Assembly: GCF_001423105.1 (NCBI RefSeq)
Contig: NZ_LMNV01000002.1
Location: 711,363-775,362, forward strand
Direction: 5' to 3'
Length of the DNA: 64,000 nucleotides
DNA from: Frondihabitans sp. Leaf304
GTDB taxonomy: Bacteria; Actinomycetota; Actinomycetes; Actinomycetales; Microbacteriaceae
In this document: positions 1 through 9,559 of the stretch, in pieces
How the letters are laid out: each line of letters begins with the position of its first letter
Numbering within the stretch: position 1 is the first letter of the stretch
Notes under the pieces: generated by a model
Told to the model about the DNA's origin: nothing
Seen by the model: the letters and a program-made list of their open reading frames with translations, nothing else
Databases searched by the model: none
Position numbers and translations under genes: made by a program

Positions 1-45
1 CACGCCGACCCCCGCCCAACGCACGCGCCCGGCCGTCGGCGCCGG

Positions 46-645
46 TCAGCGCAGCACGCCCGCCTCACGGAGCGCGAACTCCGCGAGCTGCCGCTGCTCG
101 AGATCGTCGCCGGCGCTCCACGCCGCCACCGGGTTCGGGCTGAGCCGAAGCAACCCTGCGGTGTCGCCGGTTGCGAGTGCCCGGAACGCCAGCAACTGGA
201 GCCCGCCGTCGGTCAGCGAGAGCCCGCGAACCTCGGCCGCCCGCCGAACGAAGCGCAACCGGGGGCGCAGCCACACCACGAGGATGACGGCGATCGGTAC
301 GAGGCTCACGACGAGCCCAGCCGTGAGACTGAGATGCCCGATCAGTTCCTGCTGCCGCTGACCGGCATCGACGAAGGTGTCGCCGACCTGACTCGCCTGC
401 TGCAATGGCGCGCTGGCCGATTTACCGACGAGGGGCACTCCCCCGAGCGTCTCGGCGGCGTCACCAAGCGTCGATCGAAGGCGGGAGCCGGCGTTCTCGA
501 CGGTCCGGCCGACGTCGGCGAGGGCCGCTACGACTCCCGCGACGACCACGCCGAGCACGACGAACAGCACTATGCCGACGACGGCCACGACATCACCGGC
601 GATCTGGCGGGTGCGGGCGGCGGGAGCTGCCGAATAGATCTGCAT
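46..645 (-). CDS. Small membrane protein, function unknown
   Basis: A protein of about 199 residues that I do not recognise beyond its topology. Two hydrophobic segments are visible, one near the N-terminus (a Val/Ala-rich stretch after TRQIAGD) and one in the middle (TAGLVVSLVPIAVILVVW). They flank an external-looking loop of about 70 residues containing VENAGSRL, and a soluble C-terminal third follows. I chose the ATG at 645 (MQIYSAAP) because the frame upstream to 705 is Arg-rich and runs through a repeated operator-like sequence. The gene lies downstream of the cysteine desulfurase on the same strand but about 160 bp away. No catalytic motif is visible. Confidence 0.7.
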   Translation of the reverse strand: MQIYSAAPAARTRQIAGDVVAVVGIVLFVVLGVVVAGVVAALADVGRTVENAGSRLRSTLGDAAETLGGVPLVGKSASAPLQQASQVGDTFVDAGQRQQELIGHLSLTAGLVVSLVPIAVILVVWLRPRLRFVRRAAEVRGLSLTDGGLQLLAFRALATGDTAGLLRLSPNPVAAWSAGDDLEQRQLAEFALREAGVLR

Positions 646-701
646 ACGGCCGATCCTGGCCCGTGCCTCGCCCGGCCGCCGACATTGGCTAGCCGTTTTC
701 T

Positions 702-752
702 GCATCGCTCACCGGAAATTCGGTAAGCGATGCGTGAAACGGTAAGCGACGC
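702..752. promoter_or_regulatory. Three copies of a 13-bp operator-like site
   Basis: CGGTAAGCGATGC (721-733) and CGGTAAGCGACGC (740-752) are direct repeats with a 19-bp period. An inverted copy, GCATCGCTCACCG, lies at 702-714 and could form a 12/13-bp stem with the 721 copy around a 6-nt loop. The cluster lies between the desulfurase stop and the membrane-protein start, both on the minus strand. It could be a regulator binding site or an RNA hairpin. Confidence 0.4.
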
Positions 753-807
753 AGCACGAGCGCGACAGCACGAATCGCAGCAGCGCGTGGCGCAGCCGAC
801 CGCGCGG

Positions 808-1989
808 CTAGTGCCCGAGCGCCGGCACCCGCGCCGAGAGCCCGGCCCGGCTTGCCCGCGCCACGGCCTCCGGCAGTGCGCCGAGGAAGGCGTCGACGTC
901 GGCGTCGGTCGTCGAGTGCCCCACCGTGATGCGGAGGGCACCGCGTGCCTCGTCGTCGTCGAGCCCCATCGCGAGAAGCACGTGCGACGCCTCCGGAATG
1001 CCCGCCTGGCACGCCGAGCCCGTCGACACCGAGACGCCGGCAGCGTCGAGCAGAAAGAGGAGTGAGTCGCCCTCGCACCCGGGGAAAGTGAAGTGAGCGT
1101 TGCCCGGCAACCGGTCGACCGGCGCACCCCGGAGTACGGCCGACGGCACGGCGGCCCGCACCCCGTCGATCACGCGGTCGCGCAGGCGTTGATAGCGCGA
1201 CGGGTCGGCGGCCGAGGCCGACGCCGAACGGGCTGCGACGGCGAAGGCGACCGCCGCGGGGGCGTCTTGCGTGCCCGACCGCACCTGACGCTGCTGCCCA
1301 CCCCCGTGGATGAGCGGCACGACCGTGGCGGTGCGCGAGAGCACGAGAGCACCGATGCCGATGGGCCCGCCGACCTTGTGCGCCGAGACGCTGAGCGCCG
1401 CCAGACCGGTCGCACGGAAGTCGATGGGCACCTGCCCGTACGCGGCCACCGCATCCGAGTGCACCGGAACGCCGAATGCTGCGGCGAGCGCGACGATCTC
1501 GCGCACCGGCTCAAGGGTGCCCACCTCGTTGTTGGCCCAGAGGAACGTGACGAGGGCGATGTCATCGTGGGCCTCGAGCGCCGCGGCGAGCGCTTCGATC
1601 TCGATCGTGCCCTCGGCGTCGAGGGGAATCCACTCGATCACTGCGCCCTCGTAGCGTTCGAGCCATTCGACCGTGTCGACGGTCGCGTGGTGCTCACCTT
1701 GGGCGACAAGGATCCGGGGGCGCGGCCTCTTTGACTGCCTGGCCCACCAGAGCCCCTTGACCGCGAGGTTCACGCTCTCGGTGCCGCCCGAGGTGAAGAC
1801 GACTTCGATGGGATCGCAGCCGAGCGAGAAGGCCACGGTTTCGCGGGCTTCTTCGAGCACCCGCTTGGCGCCCTGGCCCGCGCTGTGAATGGACGAGGGA
1901 TTGCCGACCGCTCCGAGTGCCTCGGTGTACGCCGAGATGGCCTCGGGGAGCATGGGGGTCGTCGCCGCGTGGTCGAGGTAGACAGGCAA
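808..1989 (-). CDS. Cysteine desulfurase (NifS/IscS family)
   Basis: A class V PLP-dependent aminotransferase-fold enzyme of about 393 residues, the normal size for the family. It removes sulfur from cysteine and holds it as a persulfide for Fe-S clusters or tRNA thiolation. Visible landmarks are the N-terminal YLDHAATTP, the PLP lysine in SAHKVGG, and the loop cysteine in STGSACQAG that carries the persulfide. The start is a TTG at 1989 preceded by GGAGGA; translation from it begins MPVYLDHAATT, matching the family start, while the longer upstream frame is Arg/Ser-rich and overlaps glgX. It is divergent from glgX with only 34 bp between the start codons. In many actinobacteria the partner is mnmA, which is not in this window. 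Confidence 0.93.
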   Translation of the reverse strand: MPVYLDHAATTPMLPEAISAYTEALGAVGNPSSIHSAGQGAKRVLEEARETVAFSLGCDPIEVVFTSGGTESVNLAVKGLWWARQSKRPRPRILVAQGEHHATVDTVEWLERYEGAVIEWIPLDAEGTIEIEALAAALEAHDDIALVTFLWANNEVGTLEPVREIVALAAAFGVPVHSDAVAAYGQVPIDFRATGLAALSVSAHKVGGPIGIGALVLSRTATVVPLIHGGGQQRQVRSGTQDAPAAVAFAVAARSASASAADPSRYQRLRDRVIDGVRAAVPSAVLRGAPVDRLPGNAHFTFPGCEGDSLLFLLDAAGVSVSTGSACQAGIPEASHVLLAMGLDDDEARGALRITVGHSTTDADVDAFLGALPEAVARASRAGLSARVPALGH

Positions 1990-2023
1990 GGCTCCTCCTT
2001 CGTCGGTCACTACTCTAGATCGC

Positions 2024-4126
2024 GTGTCTGACGTCGAACTCCTTCCCCGCGACGGCGGCGATGCCGCGACGCGCGATTCTGCCGAGGCTGAGAGCGCCCG
2101 GGCCGATCCTCTGAGAGATCTCGGCGTCCGCGTCACCGCCGACGGTCCGACGATCCGTGTCTGGTCGGGGCGGGCGACCGGTATCGACCTCGTGATCGAC
2201 GATGCCCCCGCCGAGCACGTCGTTCCGCTCACGCGCGACGTGCACGGGGTCTGGAGTGGCTCGGATCCTCGCCTCGCGCCCGGTCGCCGCTATTGGTTGC
2301 GGGCCGACGGCCCGATCGTCGGTGACGACGGGGTGCGCACGCCGTTCGATCCGGGCGTGAACCTCCTCGATCCGTACGCCCGGGGGCTCGGTCGCACCGG
2401 TCGCGGTGAGTGGCGCGGTGTCGTCGTCGATGAGTCGTTCGACTGGGGCGGCGTCGAGAAGCCGCGTACGCCTCTCGACCACACCGTCGTCTACGAGGCC
2501 CACGTCCGCGGCCTCACGCGCCTGGCTCCGTTCGTCCCCGACGACCTGCGCGGCACCTATGCGGGCCTGGCCCACGAAAACACGATCGCCTATCTGACCG
2601 ATCTCGGAGTCACGGCCGTGCAGCTCCTACCCGTGCACCAGCACGTCGACGAGCAGCGACTGGTCGCTCAGGGCTTCGAGAACTACTGGGGCTACAACAC
2701 GCTGTCGTATTTCACGCCCCACGCCGGCTACGCCTCCCGCGACGCTCAGCTCGGTGGGCCGAGCGCGGTGCTTCGCGAATTCAAGGGCATGGTCAAGCTG
2801 CTGCACGCCGCCGGCATCGAGGTCTGGCTCGACGTGGTCTACAACCACACCGCAGAAGAGGGCGAAGACGGCCCGGTGACGAGCCTTCGGGGGCTTGACG
2901 GCAGCTACTACCGGCACGACGCCGACGGTAACCCCATCGACGTCACCGGGTGCGGCAACACGCTCGACACGAGCCTCCCCGCGGCGTCCCGCCTGGTGCT
3001 CGACTCTCTCCGCTACTGGGCGAACGACCTGCAGATCGACGGCTTCCGTTTCGACCTCGCCGCGACGCTCGGTCGTGGCCCCGACGCCGTCTTCTCCCCG
3101 GATGCCCCGCTGCTGACGGCCATTCGCGACGACCCGGCGCTCGAGGGCGTCCGGCTCATCGCCGAGCCGTGGGATGTCGGCCTCGGCGGCTGGCAGACCG
3201 GCAACTTCCCCGTCGGCTGGAGCGAATGGAACGACCGCTTCCGCAACCGGGTGCGAGAGTTCTGGCTGCGCGACATCGCTCACGCGAGGGGCTCAGGATC
3301 CAGCACGAACGGTCTCGGATCCTTCGCTTCGAAGCTCTCGGGGTCGGGTGGCCTCTACGCTCACGATCGCGGTCCGCTCGCGGGCGTCAACTTCATCACG
3401 GCGCACGATGGCTTCACGCTCGCCGATGTCGTGGCATACGACCAGAAGCACAACCTCCGCAACGGCGAAGACAACCGCGACGGCACCGACGACAACCGCT
3501 CGTTCAATCACGGGGCCGAGGGGCCGACCGACAACCCGGGGATCCTCGACGCCCGAAGGCGAGCCTCGCGCAACCTCCTCGCGACGCTCTTCCTGTCGGC
3601 CGGCGTGCCCATGCTCACCGCCGGCGACGAGATCGGGCGGACCCAGCGGGGTAACAACAACGGGTACTGCTCCGACGACGAGACCTCGTGGGTCGACTGG
3701 AACCTCGACGACGAGCGGGAGGCGCTGCTCGCCGACACGAAGGCGCTCATCCGGCACCGGCGCGAGAACCCGGCGCTTCGCCCCGTGCGCTTTGGCACCT
3801 TCGGCGACGTCACCCCGAGCGCCACCGACATGACCTGGTTCGGCGCAGACGGCGGCCCTCTCGAGCCGGACGACTGGCGCAACCCCGCGCACCGCACTCT
3901 GCTTTACCTGGCAGCGTCCACTCCCGAGTTCGAGGCGTTCAACCGCGTTCTCATCGTGGTGCACGGCGCCCAAAGCCCGGTGACCGTCACACTCCCCGAG
4001 TACAGCGACATCGAATCGTACGAGGTGCTCTGGACGAGCGGCGACGCATTCGACCCACGGCCGCGGCTGCCCGGGGAGTCGTACGGGATCCTGGGGCCGA
4101 CGGTGACGCTCTGGCGGGTCGTGTGA
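2024..4126 (+). CDS. glgX: Glycogen debranching enzyme GlgX
   Basis: A GH13 isoamylase-type enzyme of 700 residues that cleaves alpha-1,6 branches of glycogen in the cytoplasm. An N-terminal CBM48-like domain (roughly residues 25-120) precedes the TIM barrel. Conserved regions are DVVYNHTAE (about 269-277), DGFRFDL with the nucleophile Asp (about 344), AEPWDVG with the acid/base Glu (about 381) and HDGFTL with the third acidic residue (about 462). The GTG at 2024 has no Shine-Dalgarno, but TACTCT lies 7 nt upstream, so a leaderless transcript is possible. It heads the plus-strand glucan block and its stop overlaps the next start by 4 bp. Confidence 0.95.
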   Translation: MSDVELLPRDGGDAATRDSAEAESARADPLRDLGVRVTADGPTIRVWSGRATGIDLVIDDAPAEHVVPLTRDVHGVWSGSDPRLAPGRRYWLRADGPIVGDDGVRTPFDPGVNLLDPYARGLGRTGRGEWRGVVVDESFDWGGVEKPRTPLDHTVVYEAHVRGLTRLAPFVPDDLRGTYAGLAHENTIAYLTDLGVTAVQLLPVHQHVDEQRLVAQGFENYWGYNTLSYFTPHAGYASRDAQLGGPSAVLREFKGMVKLLHAAGIEVWLDVVYNHTAEEGEDGPVTSLRGLDGSYYRHDADGNPIDVTGCGNTLDTSLPAASRLVLDSLRYWANDLQIDGFRFDLAATLGRGPDAVFSPDAPLLTAIRDDPALEGVRLIAEPWDVGLGGWQTGNFPVGWSEWNDRFRNRVREFWLRDIAHARGSGSSTNGLGSFASKLSGSGGLYAHDRGPLAGVNFITAHDGFTLADVVAYDQKHNLRNGEDNRDGTDDNRSFNHGAEGPTDNPGILDARRRASRNLLATLFLSAGVPMLTAGDEIGRTQRGNNNGYCSDDETSWVDWNLDDEREALLADTKALIRHRRENPALRPVRFGTFGDVTPSATDMTWFGADGGPLEPDDWRNPAHRTLLYLAASTPEFEAFNRVLIVVHGAQSPVTVTLPEYSDIESYEVLWTSGDAFDPRPRLPGESYGILGPTVTLWRVV

Positions 4127-4605
4127 CCGCCTCGCCCGCTACGCCGGCCACCGCACTGCTCGGTGACCTCGGCATCGTCTTCACGCCTCACGCGTACGAG
4201 CATGCCGACACGGCGACGAACTTCGGCGAGGAGGCCGCGGCCGTGCTCGGGCTCGACGAAGACCGCGTGTTCAAGACCCTCGTCGTGCAGGCCGACGATG
4301 CACTCGTCGTCGCCGTCGTGCCGGTGTCGGGCAAGCTCGACCTCAAGGCGCTGGCCGCGGCGGTCGGGGCGAAGAAGGCGGCCCTCGCCGACCCAGCGGT
4401 TGCTGCGCGCCGAACCGGCTACATCGTCGGGGGGATCAGCCCGATCGGTCAGAAGACGCGGCTCCGCACCGTGATCGACGAGACGGCGGAGCTGTTCGAC
4501 ACGGTGTTCGTCTCGGGAGGCCGGCGCGGGTTCGACGTGGAGCTCACGCCGAGCGATCTCGCTCGGGCCGCTGACGCGACGTTCTCCGCGATAGCCCGGT
4601 CGTAG
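4123..4605 (+). CDS. ybaK: YbaK/EbsC-type Cys-tRNA(Pro) deacylase
   Basis: About 160 residues, the full length of the YbaK single-domain family, which hydrolyses Cys mischarged on tRNA-Pro. Family features include the early HAYEHA segment, the lysine in DRVFKTLVV, and the GGISPIGQK loop near residue 110. The GTG start at 4123 overlaps the glgX stop (GTGA), so it is translationally coupled to glgX. There is no metabolic link with glycogen; the coupling is probably only transcriptional. Confidence 0.9.
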   Translation: MTASPATPATALLGDLGIVFTPHAYEHADTATNFGEEAAAVLGLDEDRVFKTLVVQADDALVVAVVPVSGKLDLKALAAAVGAKKAALADPAVAARRTGYIVGGISPIGQKTRLRTVIDETAELFDTVFVSGGRRGFDVELTPSDLARAADATFSAIARS

Positions 4606-4723
4606 CTGTCACCGGCTGGTACGGAGCCGATTCGCGAGAAGAACCGGGGCCGAGGATCCGCCAGCCGCCGCGGGGTACAGCGCATGCCGGGCTGTGTCGG
4701 TGGCTCGGCGTACCGTTCCCCGC

Positions 4724-5014
4724 ATGACTGATGCACCGGAAGACCAGACCCCCACCCCCGCCGACGCCCCCGAGGCCACGCCCGACACCACCACCGGCGA
4801 GACCCTCGGCGGCGCCCAGCCCGAGCCGGGCAACTCCGCCTCCAAAGACCCCGAAGAGTGGGTGACGGGCGACGAGCCCATCACCGGGCCGCAAAAGAGC
4901 TACCTCGACACGCTGGCGCGCGAGGCCGGCGAAGAGCTGTCGGCCGACATGACCAAGGCGGAGGCGAGCGAGCACATCGACCGCCTGCAGCAGAAGACCG
5001 GTCGCGGCGCGTAG
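4724..5014 (+). CDS. DUF3072 family protein
   Basis: A 96-residue acidic soluble protein. The first 50 residues are low complexity (Pro, Thr, Asp, Glu). The conserved part is the C-terminal half with ITGPQKSYLDTLAREAG and a final helix EASEHIDRLQ, the actinobacterial DUF3072 pattern. The molecular function is unknown. The ATG at 4724 is chosen because the earlier in-frame ATG at 4694 would add an Arg-rich leader foreign to the family. It sits between the deacylase and glgE. Confidence 0.75.
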   Translation: MTDAPEDQTPTPADAPEATPDTTTGETLGGAQPEPGNSASKDPEEWVTGDEPITGPQKSYLDTLAREAGEELSADMTKAEASEHIDRLQQKTGRGA

Positions 5015-5338
5015 CCACTAGGTACTGACGCACACTGCACGCCCGCACCGACCGACAGGGCCCATTCGGGTGAGGTCCTGGCGGTCGGGCGGTGCCGCGG
5101 CGGTGAGCCGGGGCGGGTGTGCCGGAGCGATTTCGGGTCTGCTCGGCGCACGACCGACATTAGCGGTCCCCCATTCTGCGGACACGATTCATTCGTGATT
5201 GACCTGCACCCAGTTCGGGGGCCAGCACCATCTGCTCCCATCTGTCCCACGTCGTCCGGGAGACGCCTTCCGATCGACCGGGGTACCCCGAATGCGTCCG
5301 CTAGGCCAGGGCCCGGGCGAACCGGGTACGGTCATGGT
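5015..5338. other. 324-bp spacer before glgE with one hairpin
   Basis: No gene is visible here. An imperfect hairpin lies at 5048-5088 (CCGACCGaCAGG pairing with CCTGgCGGTCGG around a 17-nt loop) and may terminate the glgX-DUF3072 transcript. Just before the glgE GTG, TACGGT at 5327-5332 sits 6 nt upstream of the start, compatible with a leaderless promoter, but no good -35 is seen. The rest is unremarkable GC-rich sequence. Confidence 0.4.
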
Positions 5339-7351
5339 GTGGCGAAGCGAACAGAATTTAGAGCCGGAACATCCACAGGACGAATCCCCATTGCGGGCCT
5401 CAGTCCCCGAACTCCCGACGACGTCTTCGATACGAAGGCTTTCGTCGGAGAAGTCGTGCCCTTCGAGGCCACGGTCTTCCGTGAGGGCCACGACATAATC
5501 GATGCCGCACTGGTCGTCACCGACCCGACCGGCGCCGTCACGAGGTCGCCGATGACCCTCGGGATCCCGGGTACCGACCGGTGGAGCACCGAGCATCTCT
5601 TCGAGGTCGAGGGCACCCACACGTGGTGGATCGAGGCCTGGAACGACGACTGGGCGACCTGGATGCACGCCGCCGATATCAAGGTGCCCGCCGGACAAGA
5701 CGTCGACAACATGCTGGCCCTCGGCACCGAGCTGCTGCAGCGGGCCGCGCAACGCGATCCCGCCTCCGCTCTCTTCCGCGACGGGGCGAAGGCCCTCGGC
5801 AATGCCTCCCTGAGCGCAACCGCCCGCATGAGGGTCGCGAGCGACTCCCGCATCGCCGCCGCACTCGCGGCGCAGCCTCTGGCGAGCCTCGTCACGGCGA
5901 GCCCCAAGAAGCACGTCCGAGTCGAGCGGACTCGTGCTGCGGTGGGCAGCTGGTACGAGTTCTTCCCTCGGAGCGAAGGGGCGAAGATCCGCGACGACGG
6001 TTCGTGGACGAGCGGCACCTTCCGCACCGCCGCCCGTCGCCTTCCCGCAATCGCCCGCATGGGCTTCGACGTGGTCTACATCCCGCCGGTGCACCCGATC
6101 GGCCGTACGTTCCGCAAGGGGCCGAACAACACCCTCGAGGCCGGCCCCAACGACCCAGGGTCCCCCTACGCCATCGGCAGCGCCGACGGCGGGCACGATG
6201 CCGTCGACCCCGCGCTCGGCACCGTCGCCGACTTCGAGTGGTTTGTCGGCGCCGCCAAGAACGTCGGGCTCGAGCTGGCCCTCGACCTCGCTCTGCAGTG
6301 CTCCCCCGACCACCCGTGGGTGCAAGAGCACCCCGAGTGGTTCACGACGCTCCCCGACGGCACTATCGCCTACGCCGAGAACCCGCCGAAGAAGTACCAA
6401 GACATCTACCCGCTCAACTTCGACAACGACTACGAGGGCTTGAGCGCCGAGATCCTCCGCATCGTCCGGCTCTGGATCGACCGCGGGGTCACCATCTTCC
6501 GAGTCGACAACCCGCACACGAAGCCGGTGCACTTCTGGGAGTGGCTGCTCCGCGACATCCGCGAAGACCACCCCGAGGTGGTGTTCCTGGCCGAAGCGTT
6601 CACGAAGCCCGCCATGATGCAGGCACTCGCTCAGGTGGGCTTCCAGCAGTCGTACACCTACTTCACCTGGCGCAACGAGAAGTGGGAGCTCGAGGAGTAC
6701 CTCGCCGAGCTCTCCGACGAGACGGCCGCCTGGTTCCGACCCAACTTCTTCGTCAACACGCACGACATCCTCACCCCCTACCTGCAGTACGGCGGGGTTC
6801 CGGCCTACAAGGTGCGTGCAGCGATCGCGGCGACCGCTTCACCGACCTGGGGGGTCTACTCGGGCTACGAGCTGATCGAGAACGTCGCACGACCGGGTTC
6901 CGAAGAGAACATCGACAACGAGAAATACGAGTTCAAGCCGCGCGACTGGGCCGCCGAAGAAGAGGCCGGAGCGAGCATCGCGCCCTACCTGACCCAACTG
7001 AACAGGATCCGCGGGCAGCACCCGGCACTGCGTCAACTGCGCAACCTGACGATTCACGGCAGCGACGACGACGCGATCCTCGTCTACTCGAAGTTCCTCG
7101 CCGGAAAGCACACCCGCTCCGGTCGCTCCGACGCCATCATCGTCGTGGCCAACACCGACCCGCACTCGGCCCGCGAGACCACCGTCCGGCTCGACCTCCG
7201 GGCCCTCGGGCTCGAACCCGGGTCGACCTTCACCGTCCGCGACCTCATCACCCAGCAGACCTGGACATGGACGGACGACAACTACGTTCGCCTCGACTCG
7301 TTCGTCGAACCCGCCCATGTGCTGTCCGTCGACTTCACCCGCACGCCCTAG
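5339..7351 (+). CDS. glgE: Alpha-1,4-glucan:maltose-1-phosphate maltosyltransferase GlgE
   Basis: About 670 residues, typical for GlgE. This GH13_3 enzyme transfers maltosyl units from maltose-1-phosphate onto glucan chains. The N-terminal domain shows KAFVGEVVPF and FREGHD. The catalytic region contains DLALQCSPDHPW, FRVDNPHTKP with the nucleophile Asp (about 389), FLAEAFTKP with the acid/base Glu (about 419) and NTHDILTPYL (about 475). The GTG at 5339 gives MAKRTEF, a length like characterised homologues; the longer frame to 5117 runs through spacer sequence. It is followed 9 nt later by glgB. The maltose-1-phosphate suppliers (treS/pep2 or glgM) are not in the window. Confidence 0.94.
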   Translation: MAKRTEFRAGTSTGRIPIAGLSPRTPDDVFDTKAFVGEVVPFEATVFREGHDIIDAALVVTDPTGAVTRSPMTLGIPGTDRWSTEHLFEVEGTHTWWIEAWNDDWATWMHAADIKVPAGQDVDNMLALGTELLQRAAQRDPASALFRDGAKALGNASLSATARMRVASDSRIAAALAAQPLASLVTASPKKHVRVERTRAAVGSWYEFFPRSEGAKIRDDGSWTSGTFRTAARRLPAIARMGFDVVYIPPVHPIGRTFRKGPNNTLEAGPNDPGSPYAIGSADGGHDAVDPALGTVADFEWFVGAAKNVGLELALDLALQCSPDHPWVQEHPEWFTTLPDGTIAYAENPPKKYQDIYPLNFDNDYEGLSAEILRIVRLWIDRGVTIFRVDNPHTKPVHFWEWLLRDIREDHPEVVFLAEAFTKPAMMQALAQVGFQQSYTYFTWRNEKWELEEYLAELSDETAAWFRPNFFVNTHDILTPYLQYGGVPAYKVRAAIAATASPTWGVYSGYELIENVARPGSEENIDNEKYEFKPRDWAAEEEAGASIAPYLTQLNRIRGQHPALRQLRNLTIHGSDDDAILVYSKFLAGKHTRSGRSDAIIVVANTDPHSARETTVRLDLRALGLEPGSTFTVRDLITQQTWTWTDDNYVRLDSFVEPAHVLSVDFTRTP

Positions 7352-7360
7352 GAGGCACCC

Positions 7361-9532
7361 GTGAGCACACAGAACCTCGTGATCCCCGCCCTCGACCCGA
7401 ACGAGGCGCACCTCGTCTCGGTCGGCAGCCACCCGCGACCGCACACCGTGCTCGGGCCGCACCACGTCGACGCCGGCGTCCTCGTTCGCGTTCTCCGACC
7501 GCTCGCCTCGCAGGTGACGCTCATCATCGAGACGGGGGCGCGACTCTCCATGAGCCACGTCACCGACGGCGTGTGGGAGGCGCTCGCCATCATCGAACCG
7601 GGCGCATACCGCATCGAGGCGACGTACGACGGAGGGGACGCCCCCTGGGTCGCCGACGACCCGTACCGTTTCTGGCCGACGGTTGGCGAGCTCGATCTCT
7701 ACCTGTTCGGCGAAGGACGCCACGAAGAGCTCTGGAGGGTCTTCGGCTCGCACGTCCGCGAGCAGCAGGGCACCCTCGGCACCTCGTTTGCAGTCTGGGC
7801 CCCGCACGCGCAGGCCGTCCGGGTCATGGGCGACTTCAACGGGTGGTATGGCGTCGCGCACGCCATGCGCCGCCTTGACGGCAACGGCATTTGGGAGCTC
7901 TTCGTCCCCGGTCTCACCGAGGGCACCTACAAGTACGAGATCCTGACGGCCGACGGCCGCTGGGTCGAGCGGGCCGACCCGATGGCACGGCAGGCCGAGA
8001 TCCCGCCGTCGACCGGCTCCGTCATCACGAAGGCCGCCCACGAATGGGCCGACGCCGAGTGGATGGCCAAGCGTGCCAGCGTCGAGCCGTCCACGCAGCC
8101 GATGAGTGTGTACGAGCTGCACGTCGGATCCTGGCGTCCTGGCCTCTCGTACCGCGAATTGGCCGACCACCTCATCGGCTACGTCTCCGATCTCGGATTC
8201 ACCCACGTCGAGTTCATGCCGTTGGCCGAACACCCGTTCGGCGGATCCTGGGGTTATCAGGTCACGGGCTACTACGCCCCGACCTCGCGCTTCGGCTCCC
8301 CCGACGACCTCCGGTACCTGATCGACCGTCTCCACCAGGCCGGCATCGGCGTGATCATGGACTGGGTTCCCGGGCACTTCCCCAAAGACGAATGGGCCCT
8401 CGCCAACTTCGACGGTCAGCCCGTCTACGAGCACAGCGACCCGCGCCTGGGTGAGCAGCCCGACTGGGGAACACTCGTGTTCAACTTCGGTGACTCGCAG
8501 GTGCGCAACTTCCTGGTGTCGAACGCGCTCTACTGGCTCGAGGAGTTCCACATCGACGGCCTCCGGGTCGACGCGGTGGCCTCCATGCTGTACCTCGACT
8601 ACTCCCGCAACGAAGGCGAGTGGGTGCCGAACAAGTTCGGCGGCCGTGAGAACCTCGAGGCGATCTCGTTCCTGCAGGAAGCCAACGCGACGGCCTACAA
8701 GCGGAGCCCGGGCATCATGATGATCGCCGAGGAGTCGACGTCGTGGCCCGGCGTCACGCGCCCCACCAGCGAGGGCGGCCTCGGCTTCGGCCTCAAGTGG
8801 AACATGGGCTGGATGCACGACTCGCTCGAGTACATCCAGCGAGACCCGATGTACCGCAGCTACCACCACTCCGAGATGACATTCTCGTTCGTCTACGCGT
8901 TCAGCGAGAACTTCATGCTGCCCATCAGCCACGACGAGGTCGTGCACGGCAAAGGCTCCCTCATCGGCAAGATGCCAGGAGACGAGTGGCAGAAACTCGC
9001 CAACCTCCGCGCCTACCTGGCCTTCATGTGGGGCCACCCGGGCAAGCAGCTGCTCTTCATGGGCTCCGAGTTCGGCCAGCAGTCGGAGTGGAGCGAGCAG
9101 CGCGGCCTCGACTGGTGGGTGCTCGACCAGCCCGAGCACCAAGGCCTGCACTCGCTCGTGCGCACCCTGAACCTCGTCTACAGCGCCGAGAGGCCGCTCT
9201 GGGAGCATGACTTCGACACCGACGGCTTCGAGTGGATCGACGGCGGTCTCAGCGAAGACAGTGTCGTCGCCTTCCTGCGCAAGTCCGACGACGGATCGAA
9301 GGTGGCCGTTCTCGCCAACTTCTCCGGCCAGCCGGTCACCCGTCGACTCGGGCTTCCCGTTGCCGGCGAATGGCACGAGATCCTCAACACCGACGCCGGT
9401 GAATACGGTGGATCCGGTGTGGGCAACTTCGGTGGCGTCACGGCGACCAACGACCCCTGGGGCGGACGCCCGGCCTCGGCCGAGGTCACACTGCCGCCGC
9501 TCGGTGTCGTTTGGCTGAAGCTCGGCGCCTGA
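7361..9532 (+). CDS. glgB: 1,4-alpha-glucan branching enzyme GlgB
   Basis: A 723-residue GH13_9 enzyme that introduces alpha-1,6 branches into GlgE-made glucan. Two N-terminal beta-sandwich regions are present (the second with VWAPHAQAVRVMGDFNGW), then the barrel with DGLRVDAVASM (nucleophile Asp about 404), IAEEST (acid/base Glu about 457) and ISHDEVVHGKG (about 524), and a C-terminal all-beta domain. The GTG start is preceded by GGAGG, whose first G is the last base of the glgE stop. Tight spacing makes glgE-glgB one transcription unit. Confidence 0.96.
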   Translation: MSTQNLVIPALDPNEAHLVSVGSHPRPHTVLGPHHVDAGVLVRVLRPLASQVTLIIETGARLSMSHVTDGVWEALAIIEPGAYRIEATYDGGDAPWVADDPYRFWPTVGELDLYLFGEGRHEELWRVFGSHVREQQGTLGTSFAVWAPHAQAVRVMGDFNGWYGVAHAMRRLDGNGIWELFVPGLTEGTYKYEILTADGRWVERADPMARQAEIPPSTGSVITKAAHEWADAEWMAKRASVEPSTQPMSVYELHVGSWRPGLSYRELADHLIGYVSDLGFTHVEFMPLAEHPFGGSWGYQVTGYYAPTSRFGSPDDLRYLIDRLHQAGIGVIMDWVPGHFPKDEWALANFDGQPVYEHSDPRLGEQPDWGTLVFNFGDSQVRNFLVSNALYWLEEFHIDGLRVDAVASMLYLDYSRNEGEWVPNKFGGRENLEAISFLQEANATAYKRSPGIMMIAEESTSWPGVTRPTSEGGLGFGLKWNMGWMHDSLEYIQRDPMYRSYHHSEMTFSFVYAFSENFMLPISHDEVVHGKGSLIGKMPGDEWQKLANLRAYLAFMWGHPGKQLLFMGSEFGQQSEWSEQRGLDWWVLDQPEHQGLHSLVRTLNLVYSAERPLWEHDFDTDGFEWIDGGLSEDSVVAFLRKSDDGSKVAVLANFSGQPVTRRLGLPVAGEWHEILNTDAGEYGGSGVGNFGGVTATNDPWGGRPASAEVTLPPLGVVWLKLGA

Positions 9533-9559
9533 GCCGCACGGCCCGGTGCCGTAACACGT

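Noticed and set aside
5189-6763. 524-codon minus-strand frame opposite glgE
   Set aside because: Shadow frame of a conserved gene in high-GC DNA.
6839-9376. 845-codon minus-strand frame opposite glgB
   Set aside because: It is a shadow of glgB, a clearly conserved enzyme; the translated product has no domain.
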